Assembly (NCBI GenBank): GCA_029204225.1
Contig: CM055101.1
Span: forward strand, 43,769,658 to 43,817,684
Source: Diphasiastrum complanatum
Lineage: Eukaryota; Streptophyta; Lycopodiopsida; Lycopodiales; Lycopodiaceae
DNA: 48,027 nt
Direction of reading: 5' to 3'
The notes beneath the pieces are model-generated. The model saw only the letters and a list, made by a program, of their open reading frames with translations. It was not told the origin of the DNA and did no database searches. Position numbers and translations under genes: made by a program. Positions 8,660 through 20,333 of the stretch are shown piece after piece; position 1 is the first letter of the stretch; each line of letters starts with the position of its first letter.

Positions 8660-10115
8660 ACTGATCACATGTCATCCTTATTGTTGTGTTGGCTACTTTG
8701 TGCATCCCCAGCCTTGGTTTCTAGGATCTCAGACTTTCCCATTCATCGTCCTCTATTTGTTGATCACTCCATGCTTTTTTATTTCCCTTCATGTATCCCT
8801 TTCCTCTCCCTCTTCGTGCACTCAGTCCTCTACCCTTCGCCTTCGCCTCCCACCCGGAGCTACCCCAGCTTTTGCAGACCGTGTCTCTGAGCTTTTCTGC
8901 CACTATCCTTTTGATGCTTCCCTTGAGTACTAGGCTTTTATTACCTCTACCCTACAAACAAACAGCAGTTCATGACCTTTCTTCCTCCCGCCTGAAACCT
9001 ACTCATCGTCCACACCATAACTCATGGTACGATCATGAATGTTCGCAATTCCACAAACTGGTCCTCCAGGCTAAACATTCCTCCCCTGCTTTGTGCTCTG
9101 ATCTCAAAAGATGGTATCGCTCAAAGAAAAGAACCTATAATCATGGTTGTTCCCAGTCTCTCATTGCCCATCTCTACTCTATCTCCTTGTTTGTTTTCTC
9201 GAAAACCTTTTTGTCCAAGCCTTTTTCTCAGCTCCCATTGCCTTGGAATTGTGGGTTGATTATGCTATTCGCCTTTACACTATTGATCACCCTCCAGTCT
9301 CCGGGTCTATCCCTTCTTCCTTGTGTTGTCTCTTCACCCCTGCTCTCATCCCAGACGGATAAAAACTAACAAAGCACTTGATCATGAAGAACTGTATGTC
9401 GACCTCCTCAAACCTGTTGCAAAACTTATTGCCCCTTATCTTGCTAATCTTTTCAATGTCTCTGTGACTCTGTCCATCAATCTTTCTCTTCCACTTGGAC
9501 TGTCAACCTTTTGCATCCAATTTTTAAGGTTGGGGATCCTGCAAATTTACAAAACTATTGAACCATTATGGTGGGACATACTTTCGCCAAGCGGCTCTTC
9601 AGCGATTGCTTTCTACCTATGCTGAGGATCACCATCTCTTTGCTCCTCCTATGCTGAGGATCACCATCTCTTTGCTCCTCCTATGCTGAGGATCACCATC
9701 TCTTTGCTCAGGGACAGGCTGGCTTAAGGCGTTTTCATTGTACAGTGCTATGCTGCCTTATTGAGGAAGCTAAGTATGCGGGGCGTAAGGTCTTTTGGTG
9801 CTTTGTGGATTTCATGACCTTTTGAATCCGTGCCCATGCATTTACTTGTTGAGCGCTTATAGGCATTGGGGATACTGACGATATGATGGATGCATTATTG
9901 GCTCTATATGAGAGAGGTCTTGCTAGACTCAAAGACGGCTCGGCTTTCTATGCCTCGGTGCGTAGTAGAGTTGGTGTCAAGCAGGGCTGTCCGCTGTCTC
10001 CTACCCTTTTTGCCTTGTACATTGATGAGCCGGAGAGAGTCATCCAGAAGAAGGCTGGGGATGCTTGCCCACTTGCCCATTATAGAGCTCGACTTCTACT
10101 AACTATACATTCACA
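8660..10115 (+). mobile_element. LINE (non-LTR retrotransposon) relic: linker and reverse transcriptase
   Basis: Fragments in several plus-strand frames follow LINE order. SWYDHECSQFHKLV and DLKRWYRSKKRTY (about 9015-9140) are the region between endonuclease and RT. ALDHEELYVDLLKPVAK and LANLFNVSV (9370-9470) are RT block 1. DHHLFAQGQAGLRR, IEEAKYAGRK and WCFVDF (9687-9815) are the next blocks. ALYERGLARLKDGSA and GVKQGCPLSPTLFALYIDE (about 9900-10030) are the block before the catalytic YADD. The YADD box and the 3' end are missing. Frameshifts, stops and a 32-bp triplication break it. The Pro/Ser-rich part from 8690 may be a worn endonuclease end. Confidence 0.85.
9617..9711. repeat. 32-bp unit repeated three times inside the LINE
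   Basis: The unit ctatgctgaggatcaccatc...gctcctc starts at 9617, 9649 and 9681; the third copy leads into normal RT sequence. Because 32 is not a multiple of three, each extra copy shifts the frame, so this alone inactivates the RT. Confidence 0.92.
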
Positions 10116-11470
10116 CTACCGAACATCTCTTGCACACCACCTCCCATTACGAACTAGCCAAGCCTGAGAGGTGTGTTTGTGGGCAAGCGAGAGTCGTACC
10201 TCAGCAGTGCCTGCACCCTAGCTTCTAAAACTCATTGGATGAGTATTCCCACTTCACGTGAAGAAGGCTGGTTGGTGGACAACGACCAATGCTCCAAATA
10301 CTCATCCTTCCCAAGGACACTATAAGCAATTAATCGTAGATTTTTCATTATCGAAGCCTTACTTTGGGAAGCAATCAATCACATCAGCTTGCTTGTAAAT
10401 ATTTCTAATATCAATCATCTTTTTCATAGATACTTAGCATTTTTTTGGAGCATTGACACTGACTAGAAGTACCGTTTTTGTGGAGAGCTTACCTTTTTAG
10501 TGTGTTCTGAGATTCATGCTTAAAATTCAAGTTAAGGGATGCTTAGTATGTGTTATAAGATGAATGCCAAATCCTCTCAAACCTCCTCTTTCAATCCATT
10601 CACCGCTATCTAATATCCCTGATCTCTACCGTATTATCACAAAAGTAATGCACACAAATTTCTCATATGGAATCATGAGCTTTGATGCTTAATAGCAGGT
10701 TGAACATTTCATTATCTACATCTACAAAACAAGACATGCTTTTCAAAAATGAAGATGCAGGAAAATAGCAAACTCGTATCATGATGTGCATGTGGATTAT
10801 TTCGATAAACGTCATATGTTCAATGCCATACTTTAAAATGAATCAAGTAGTTCTAATACATTGTCTATTGTATGAATGATCTATATTGCTCAAAGTATTG
10901 TTGCCAAGACTAAGTTCCTTATATAGTGCACTCAACTTTTACTTAGATCCTTGGTTGGAAAGAGGTGCAGCATAGCACTTCGACTTATTTTGCCAAAAAT
11001 CTAGAACAACATCAATACAAAATGGCAATAAATTTCCTCCAAAAATTGATACATGAGTAGCACAGCCGATTCAGACCACTGAATCGCCCACCTGCACCCT
11101 TTTACAGTTTTAAAAATGTGTTTCTACAAGGAAAGATCCAAGCATTTTTAGCTTGAAACCCTTGGCTACCTGCAATTATCTGATCTTCACAACTTAATGC
11201 ACTCCTTGCTCCACGGCTTGTTGTAACCTTCTAACATCCTCTTAAAAGCTCTAGGGCGCCCACTGTCAATACTTTACAGCTCCAAAAATGGTCTTCTACT
11301 GTGAGAAATCAACAATTTTCTCTCTTAAAAACCCTAGCTGAAGAAACTTCCATAGCTGAGAAGATGGACAATTGCACTCCGAGTGCTTCATGGCTGACCA
11401 AATAGCATGCTTTGAGGTCAATCTATTACTTGGTACCCTTTGCTTCAAACCGCTCTAAAAACGGCATCCA
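10116..11470. other. Spacer without a recognisable gene
   Basis: No coding similarity, RNA gene or strong repeat. A short imperfect hairpin lies around 10255-10290 (cacttcacgtgaag). The right part may be the untranslated leader of the minus-strand copia element whose primer site is at 11719-11730. Confidence 0.5.
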
Positions 11471-11534
11471 AACGAGTGCACACCGAACACCAAACGAGTG
11501 CACATCGAACACCAACGAGTGCACACCGAACACC
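11471..11534. repeat. 21-22-bp tandem repeat, three copies
   Basis: The unit aacgagtgcacaccgaacacc starts at 11471, 11493 and 11514, with single-base differences between copies. Confidence 0.85.
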
Positions 11535-11718
11535 AATGCCACGCAGGCTCGAAAATTGACAATTTTCGATTTTTCTCTCAGATTAAGCCAAAAGCTTTAT
11601 GCTAAAGCTTGAATTCTACTGCGCCTACAAACGATTGCTTGCTTGACTAACCGTAAATGGTCCTTCAAATTTATCCAAAATCTAGCTTCTAGCTAACATC
11701 GAACTGCACCACTCCCAA

Positions 11719-11880
11719 GCTCTAATACCATGTCAAGGATCTTATTGGTAGTATAGTTAGCTAATTTGCAAGCAATCTAACATCACTCAGATAAGCAGTA
11801 AAGAGAAATCACACACCAACCCAAGAGAACACTTCTGAATTGTATTAACAAAAGAGACTGAAAGGTACATATTCTGGCTT
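11719..11880 (-). other. Primer-binding site and LTR end of a minus-strand copia-type element
   Basis: The minus strand at 11730-11719 reads TGGTATTAGAGC, the initiator-tRNA-Met site of most plant copia elements with one change. The flanking bases, CTTGACA before it on the minus strand, give a CA-ended LTR that extends right from 11731 (plus strand TGTCAAGGATC). The far LTR end is not clear and I place it near 11880. No matching gag or pol lies to the left, so this is an orphan head. Confidence 0.55.
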
Positions 11881-11885
11881 GTAAA

Positions 11886-12541
11886 CTATGAATGTCGTCC
11901 AAAACAAAAAAAATGATAAGAATCTAAAGAAGAAAAATCAAATTTCGAAATAGATTCATATTCAACAAGATCTACCAAAACAACAAAAGGTGCCACAATT
12001 GCTTGCATATGATCTTTAAATTTAATTTTTAAATTATATACATAGGTGCCATTAGGCTCTTGAATATCCATTGGTTGAATGGATCAATAGGAGGTCGATC
12101 GCACTGGTCTATATCCAAAATTAATGTAGTTTCTCTAATTTTTTTTGTTTTATGAATTTGATCTCTAATTTTAGAGATCCCAGTTGAATCCGTCAACGGT
12201 TGGATAGTGGCTCTTGGCAAAACTAAAGTGGCATCTTCTGTTTTCTTTCTACTTTTTTTAGAAGGAACTACTTTTGATCGCTTGGCCATGGATTTGTTTC
12301 TAGACTTCGGTTTCTCGGTTGCGGGCTCAATATTAACAGTAGTCTGAGACCTTGTTTTTTGGGAGAAGGGGGCTGGTTCGGAGGGTGCAGATTTAGCAAT
12401 AGCATCTGTTTTGGATGGGACAGTGGAAGAAGCTATATTGCCACATGCCACTGCCATTGACTTTATACTACGAGATGAATAGACTGGATCCTTCCCCTCA
12501 ACAATAGCAATCAACACGTTTCTTAAACATTGTTTGATGCT
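11886..12541 (-). CDS. Last exon(s) of an unrecognised gene
   Basis: A strong splice acceptor (poly-T tract, then GTCATGCAG) ends at 12542 on the minus strand and opens a 170-codon frame to the stop at 12029: SIKQCLRNVLIAIVEG, then a Ser/Thr/Lys-rich basic middle (RSQTTVNIEPATEK, SMAKRSKVVPSKKSRKK), then TLILDIDQCDRPPIDPFNQW. A second short frame continues from 12071 to 11886. Methionines upstream of the acceptor fall in the presumed intron. The basic middle looks like a disordered nuclear or nucleic-acid-binding region. No known domain; it may be host or transposon-derived. Upstream exons were not found. Confidence 0.45.
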
Positions 12542-12559
12542 CTGCATGACAAAAAACAA

Positions 12560-14019
<1,460 letters not shown>

Positions 14020-14178
14020 CTAACATAAATAGGGCAGCATGCATTCAATTTGGCACCATGTTGCCCCATCCCCCCATCTTTTTATAACCTTCGATATAGG
14101 TCTATAGCGAAGGTTTGGAAAAAAAAAATGACCTTCGGTATAGGCCTATACCGAATGTATTAGATAACGCGCCCTGGA

Positions 14179-14247
14179 GGGCCCGTTATGAGATTTTGGG
14201 GGTGAGCCCGGGAGGGCGAGCCTTCCCCAAAATCTCATAACGGGCCC
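14179..14247. repeat. Perfect 23-bp inverted repeat (hairpin)
   Basis: Arms 14179-14201 and 14225-14247 are perfectly complementary (gggcccgttatgag... against ...ctcataacgggccc), with a 23-base G+C-rich loop. Transcribed, it would form a strong stem. It may be the terminus of a nested element. Confidence 0.92.
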
Positions 14248-14328
14248 TTCACGGCCTGTTCTCTGACGTTATGGTCAGATGGTGCCCTTCACGGATCTGA
14301 GACCTGAGAGAGAGAAATTGAGAGGGGG

Positions 14329-14444
<116 letters not shown>

Positions 14445-14481
14445 AGAGAGAGCGAGAGAGATACAAAGAATGCACACAGAT

Positions 14482-14641
14482 CTGAGGCGGAATGGGCTGG
14501 GTAGAGGCAGTCGTACCAGTCGATGCAGTCCTCCTGCATGCTTTTCCACAAAAGCTCATCCATCTCTAACTTACCCAAACGATCCTCACAGAAAACAACG
14601 CAGACAGTGCCCATGTCTCCATTAGCAACAAAAGCCTTCAA
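14482..14641 (-). pseudogene. Captured coding fragment of unknown origin
   Basis: A minus-strand frame without stops reads KAFVANGDMGTVCVVF, CEDRLGKLEMDELLW, KSMQEDCIDWYDCLYP and then runs into GA-derived Ser/Leu. Composition and codon pattern look like real coding sequence. It abuts the response-regulator exon at about 14640 in a different frame, with no splice site between them, so it may be a second captured gene piece. I do not recognise the source gene. Confidence 0.4.
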
Positions 14642-14792
14642 AAGATGAGATATTCAAAAGCCTTTCTATAACCTTCCTATCAATAACGCTATCATCAACA
14701 GCCAAAACATGAAGCTCTGATGTCACTGGAGCAGGAGATGGACGGTGTTGGGTCTTGGCATCTATTTCCGGAGAATTGTTTGTTGTTCCCAT
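14640..14792 (-). pseudogene. Captured first exon of a type-A response regulator
   Basis: From an ATG at 14792 the minus strand encodes 51 residues: a Ser/Pro-rich leader (SPAPVTSE) and then HVLAVDDSVIDRKVIERLL, the start of the receiver domain of plant type-A response regulators. In the family these proteins accept phosphate from His-phosphotransfer proteins in cytokinin signalling and act as feedback repressors. The two aspartates of the acid pocket (residues 33-34) are present. The similarity stops after NISSF, near where the first exon of such genes usually ends. The phospho-acceptor Asp and the rest of the domain are absent, so it cannot work as a receiver. It lies between CACTA-like subterminal repeats, as expected of a transduplicated gene fragment. 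Confidence 0.8.
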
Positions 14793-15319
14793 CTTCATTG
14801 CAGATTACATACAAGGATACTTGTGAATCGTCTTGCTTATGTAGCCAAATTATTTTATCAGCAGAGCTAAATGCTATCTCAGATATTTTAACTACAACAG
14901 TCAGCAGGACTAAGCGACGTCCACCTTTCTTATAAACCTCTGCTTGTGCCTGTGCGATCCTTGATCATGAAGTGTGAGATACAGGATTGAGAAAGGAGAT
15001 GATGGCATTGCTAGCTGAAGCCTCTCTGTCTCGTGAAATGCCTGCACCTTTCACTTTTGAAACATACAAACGCATGCACCCTTCAAAGCTTTGTTACTAA
15101 AAATAGTAATGGCCATTATGGCATATTAACCATCCTGTTTTGTGTGAATAAACAACACCATTTGACCATAACGTTATAAAAAAAATATTACCTTCAGTAT
15201 GCGTTCGATATAAACGTATATAGAACATCGTCCGTACTTAAGGTTATACTGAAGGTAAAGCCTCAGTACACCTTCTATATTACCTTCGGAAATTGACTAG
15301 CCTTGTTATAGTGGCAAAA

Positions 15320-15657
15320 GCCTAAATGATGTGATAGATCTAGAACAAATGAAACATTAGAGTTTTGGGGGATGATTCCCTACACAACTCATACCAAGCC
15401 CTGAAACATTTGAGAATCGGAAAAAGAATGGGAACGAGCAACCTCGACACTGAGAGACTGTGTATCTGAAATAGGTGTAGCATGAATTCTGGTGGAAATG
15501 TAACTTCTAATAAATGAATGTGTACTAGCCGTATCCACCAAAGAAATATACTCTTGTCCCAAATTGCAAACACGTAACCGAATAGAACTAGGACCAGGAT
15601 GCCCACCAGCCCAAGTAGCATAAGCAAGCTGTGCATGGCAAGCGGCGAAAGTAGGAT
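15320..15657 (-). pseudogene. Ty3/gypsy aspartic protease fragment
   Basis: The minus strand near 15500-15600 reads LVDTASTHSFIS, the gypsy protease active site with D-T-A where the family has D-T-G, preceded by RLRVCNLGQEYIS. The upstream text NPTFAACHAQLAYA is in frame. Stops follow downstream. It is cut off on the right by the copia piece at 15658 and ends on the left next to the CACTA-like terminus at 15313. Confidence 0.7.
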
Positions 15658-16577
15658 TATCAAGATTCTTATGCTTTATCTAGTTTTGAAGAACCATTTA
15701 ATGTTGAAGATGCATTGAACTCCAAAGAATGGTATAAAGCTATGTTGGATGAGTATGATGCCTTGATTGAGAATGAAACTTGGTTGCTTGTTGAGAGACC
15801 TCAAAGGAATGTAATAGGATGCAAGTGGGTCTTCAAGCTTAAGTTGAATGCAAATGGGAGTGTTAACAAACATAAAGCAAGATTAGTTGCAAAAGGTTAT
15901 GCTCAAGAGAGAGGGATAGACTATGAGGAAACTTTTGCACCCGTGGCCAAGATGGTCACAATAAGGCTAATCATTGCACTTGCATCACATTTTGGATGGA
16001 TTCTATGTCAAATGGATGTCTCTAATGCTTTCTTGAATGGTTTTTTGGAAGAGGATATCTATATGGAGCAGCCACAAGGGTTCATCAAGCATGGAATGGA
16101 GAACAAAGTATGCCATCTCCAAAGAAGCATCTATGGCTTGAAGCAAGCCTCGAGATCTTGGAATTTGACTATATTGCTATCTTATTTCACTTTCTTTTGT
16201 TCAAAGCGAATATGATCCCACTCTTTACATTAAGTTTGATGATGTTAGTATTGTACTTTTACTCATTTATGTAGATGACATCATCATTAGTGGAAATAGT
16301 GTTGATGGTATTGAAAAAATCAAGATAGATCTATCCTTAGAGTTCAAGATGGTAGATCTAGGGTGTCTTCACTTCATCTTAGGCATAGAAGTACTTAGAG
16401 GGTCTGATTTTATCTTTATAAGTCAAGTAAACTATGCTCAAAGTCTTTTGAAGAAGTTTAAGATGGAAGTATGCAAAAGTGTTGACACACCAATGGAGCA
16501 AGATGTAAAAGTGCCAAATGAAGATGATGAAAGATCCTTTATGGACATCACTTTGTTTAGGCAACTTATAGGTTCCT
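15658..16577 (+). pseudogene. Ty1/copia reverse transcriptase fragment
   Basis: The plus strand opens in mid-linker (SYALSSFEEPFNVEDAL) and continues through the RT: WLLVERPQRNVIGCKWVFKL, KARLVAKGYAQERGIDYEET, FAPVAKMVTIR, QMDVSNAFLNGFLEEDIYME, YGLKQASRSW. A small deletion or insertion near 16175-16205 shifts the frame; then EYDPTLYIKFDD, LLLIYVDDIIISGNS (catalytic Asp pair), LHFILGIEV, VDTPMEQDVKVP, and it stops at LIGSL (16577). RNase H, integrase and gag are missing. Opposite in orientation to the other three copia elements. Confidence 0.92.
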
Positions 16578-17300
16578 TAAAAGACGAAGGAGAAGGAGAC
16601 CAAAAGAGAAGCAAATTGTCTCTCTGACATTTGTGCACTCCTTGGGAGAGAGGACTCACACATAGTCAATCAATGTTGGGTGCATCACATGCAAGACAAA
16701 TAATGATGAATTTTCACGTAAAACAAGTGACATCTCATGAGATTCGTGGGGTTGAGGATGTACATTAGCATGGGTACATGTTTTATTGGCCCCTAAATAT
16801 AATTTAAAATAATTTGCATGAGTCTTGGACATAAAATAACTACCTAGAATTGGTGTGCCCCACTTTGGGTCCAAAAAGCAATGAAATGCATTAGATAACT
16901 TACTCTCAAGTTTAAAAAATTTGGTCCCATTAAAAATATGTCCAAGGGCCCAAACCAAGCTTTGAAAATTAACCATGAACTTTTGTGGCACATAAACGTT
17001 GTCCCAAAATAAAACTATGGGAGAAATTTATGCAACTTAAATTTATGACATGCAGGGTTTTCATTGGCTTTCGGCTCCGAGACCTATGCTTAGACGTGAG
17101 ACCCCCAAAGGTTCAGGGGGCGTTGCATGTTTTCTTAAAGAAATACATACATCCCTTACTCAAGATGTGAAGTGAGATAGTTATGGAAAATTCCTTTGGC
17201 TCAGGATTCTCACTTCCGAGCTTGGTTCCGCAATGACATTTTTGCTCCTCAGACTTAAGCATTTGTGGACTTTGGTGGTGATGCTTTCTAGTACCTTTCA
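16578..17300. other. Spacer after the copia fragment, nothing recognised
   Basis: Non-coding with mixed composition. The joint with RT sequence at 16577 is abrupt. It may include LTR or leader sequence of one of the neighbouring elements, but I see no TG...CA ends. Confidence 0.5.
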
Positions 17301-17307
17301 AATGACA

Positions 17308-17390
17308 CATCCATACACTCTCTTCAAGGTGATATTCTGCTTGTTGGGGACTTTAATGCCCGCATAGTCTCCATAACCACAATTGGATGA
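17308..17390 (+). pseudogene. LINE endonuclease fragment
   Basis: The plus strand reads SIHSLQGDILLVGDFNARIV, the conserved GDFN box of the LINE apurinic-type endonuclease, then stops. A weak FGGDAF precedes it. It is a short isolated piece; the rest of the LINE is not next to it. Confidence 0.7.
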
Positions 17391-18076
17391 ACGCAGGATA
17401 GTGAGAGCAGTCCAACCATATGACAATTGCTCATAAACTGTCAGACCATCACATTCATCAGCTCTTGAGTGTGTGGAGATAAGTAAATAACAGTCTTCTA
17501 CTCTACATGATTTTCAAAGCAGCACGAAGCCTGACTTTCTAAATTCCACCAGAAACTGAGCCATGATGTTCACTAGCACTCCACAGACACCTAAAAACAA
17601 AAGAGTCAATAATGTCATCATTCAAGCTGCAACAAGCCTGTGAGAATAAGCTTAAAATTGGCGCACCTTATATACAACACTGAATTACAAGAAATTAGTT
17701 ACAACATAGCCAAGGAACTGTCTCAAACCAAATAGCACCAAATAGCACGTCTATATGTCATTTCCTAGTTTCGCATTGTTAAGTTCAAAGAATCTGAATC
17801 AGTTGCCATATTCTAATGTAGAGAAAAGATTAGAGAAGCTTTCACTAATGCCTAATAAGGCCCCAAAAAAGAATGGAAAAGCTCTTGTCTTGGAAGCATT
17901 TCACTCTTGGCCATGAAGCTTTAAGTGTCAGGAGATTGCTACCATGATATATATAATTCCACAAGACCATCAAAAAATGAAATTTCTCAAAGGGGGCTTT
18001 TTTCTTGGTATTGCCTTAATGTGGGATTGGAACCTTTTGATGCGAAACAATGGATCTTGACTAGTATAGAACCTTA
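17391..18076. other. Spacer, nothing recognised
   Basis: No coding similarity. The last part may be the 5' leader of the minus-strand copia element marked by the primer site at 18077-18089. Confidence 0.45.
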
Positions 18077-18640
18077 GGCTCTGATGCCACTGATGCAAAT
18101 TATGATGTATGAGAATAGCCACAGGTTGAGGACCGATCTCAGGGTATGTCACAAAGCTATTGGACTAGGGACTAAATTTGAAGCAAGGATATGGCTAAAG
18201 TGTTGGAACATTTCAAGGACAAGCAAACAATATCAAATTATTGCAGATTCTACTTTCAATATCTACTTTTGAACAAAGATAGATGTCAAAAGATAAATGA
18301 ATAACTTAAGATCAACCTCTAGATCCAAATCTGAAAAATTATGTGTACAAGCTTATAAATTCCAGCAAAGTACAAGTTTTGATAAAACCATAAAATAAGC
18401 TATGAATTTAGTATGGATCGAATAGTAGGAAATTTCACAAGGATCCCGATGCACCAAAGAACACTCAAATCGGACTAGTAACAAAAGAGATATGATCAAA
18501 AGTTAGATGGGTGGGTTTCACTCGTGTGGGATCAAATTTCACACGTGTGAAGGAGCACAAAATTAAAGATAAAGAAAATTGCTCAATTCACAAGACACTA
18601 AGTGAAAATGGAATACCCAACTTGGAATGGCCTCGTGGGG
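18077..18640 (-). other. Primer-binding site and part of an LTR, copia type, minus strand
   Basis: The minus strand at 18089-18077 reads TGGCATCAGAGCC, one base off the initiator-tRNA-Met site TGGTATCAGAGCC. An LTR would run right from 18091 (plus strand TGATGCAAAT). About 450 bp in it holds the palindrome TTCACACGTGTGAA (18538-18551), also present in the LTR at 47148-47823. The outer LTR end is not clear. Confidence 0.5.
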
Positions 18641-19832
18641 GGGTGGTGATTTGATCCCTTTCTATACTTTTTTTATTGCTTTTGAAAACAAAAAGATAAA
18701 GCATATCTTTAGCTATATGAAAAACCAACGATCTAATCTACTTTTGCTTTTTTGCTTTCTATACCATGCTCAAGGCATGGGGTCTAGGGCCTCCCATGAG
18801 ACCCACCATAGCTAAAAATATTAGCCCTTTGCATTGGCTAGATTTCTCAAGCTTTTTATCTTTCTTTCTCCCCTGATTTCCAACGATTGGAGGTGAGAGA
18901 GACAATCACCCAAATGAATCGTTGACTTTGTTGGACCCTTTGACCATCGTTGACCAACTTGGTGATATTCTTTTCAAATTGCCCCATCGAGTCAAGGACT
19001 AGTAACTCGAGGGTCCAAGAAGTAAAAACCTTGAAATTCATTTTGGTGATGACTTTTAAAAATTAAGGTCATCACCCAAAATTAAATACTTTAAAAATAT
19101 TTTTTCAAGGTTCAACCTTAAGGAACTGTCAAAAATAAAAATTTGACTTAAACTTTTGGGCACCAAATTTTTCTTCCTTCATGGAATAAAGCCCAAATTT
19201 CAACCGTTTGAACCCAAACTTTTGTAGGATGTTTTTCCACTAGGTCAAACAGAAATAGAGCCAAGGTTTACAAGGTCAACACCTTTCACCTGAAATTATG
19301 AAATTTCTGAAGGGGGCATTTTATCACTCTAATACTTCCAAAAACAATTAGCTAGAAAGCTAAGAGAAAAGTAAAATTTCTATCTCCTGCATAGGTACAA
19401 GAATCTGCCCCTCACCAATTAGTCAACCTGGATGACATGGTCATGATCACAAGGTTCATAGAAATTTCAGATGGGACAAACATAACAGTAACCAGTCAGC
19501 AAGCATGGAAAGAGGAGCACCTAACCCTAAGCAAACAGAAGAGTCGGTTTGAACAATAGCCTAGGTCACACACATGGTCTGAGACCTTTAATAGAAACAT
19601 GTTGCATGCTATTGACCCACCATTACAGCATCTCACTAATATCATCAGCTCCGAGCACTAGCTGCAAAAGTAGGTGCAGGGAAACACACAAGGTCACCCT
19701 GTGAATAAGACACTTTGAAGCTGTCTATCACATGCTATTCTAACATGCACCCAATCTTTGATGTATCCTAAAATAATTCTATGCACTTTGATCACATAGG
19801 GAAATAGAGGCCATGAATATTGCAGCTTGCTG
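18641..19832. other. Spacer, nothing recognised
   Basis: AT-rich, no gene. The bases atgaaatttctgaagggggca near 19300 echo atgaaatttctcaaagggggc near 17980, purine-rich motifs that could be polypurine tracts of LTR elements. Confidence 0.45.
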
Positions 19833-19868
19833 ACGAGATACTAGCTCCACCAGCAGCTGCTGCTGCTC

Positions 19869-19905
<37 letters not shown>

Positions 19906-19939
19906 GAGATACTAGCTCCACCAGCAGCTGCTGCCTCTC

Positions 19940-19985
<46 letters not shown>
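19833..19985. repeat. Duplicated 71-81-bp unit with (CT)n tails
   Basis: The unit acgagatactagctccacc followed by agcagctgctgc and a CT run occurs at 19833-19903 and 19904-19985. The copies differ in the number of ctg triplets and in CT length. Confidence 0.9.
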
Positions 19986-19987
<2 letters not shown>

Positions 19988-20261
19988 CATTAGTCACATT
20001 TGCATTACATTCTATTTCTATTTCTATATTTCACCTGGCCCGGGTTGTGGGCACATTATTTCAGAGGGATTGAGTTTGAGCTCTTTCCATTTCAGTTTGT
20101 CGGTCCCAAGTTCAAGCCTCCTCTTGAAAACCAAGAAGCATTTCAGTTTGTCTAGTTACAGTTAGTTATTTTATTACTCTCAGATATATTATGTCCTTTA
20201 AGAACTTGCTCCATCACTTCATCATATATGTACTTGTTTTATACACCTACGGGTGTTTTTG

Positions 20262-20333
20262 ACGTTAATATATTCTCTCTCTCTCACTCACACACACACA
20301 CACACGTTAATATATTCTCTCTCTCTCTCTCTA
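20262..20333. repeat. Compound CT/CA microsatellite, duplicated unit
   Basis: acgttaatatatt followed by a CT run occurs twice (20262 and 20304); the first copy also carries a short CA run. Confidence 0.9.

Noticed and set aside
14701-14725. gctctgatgtcactgg looked like a reverse-complement primer-binding site (TGGTATCAGAGC)
   Set aside because: It lies inside the response-regulator exon (VTSEL codons) and has two mismatches, with no LTR edge next to it.
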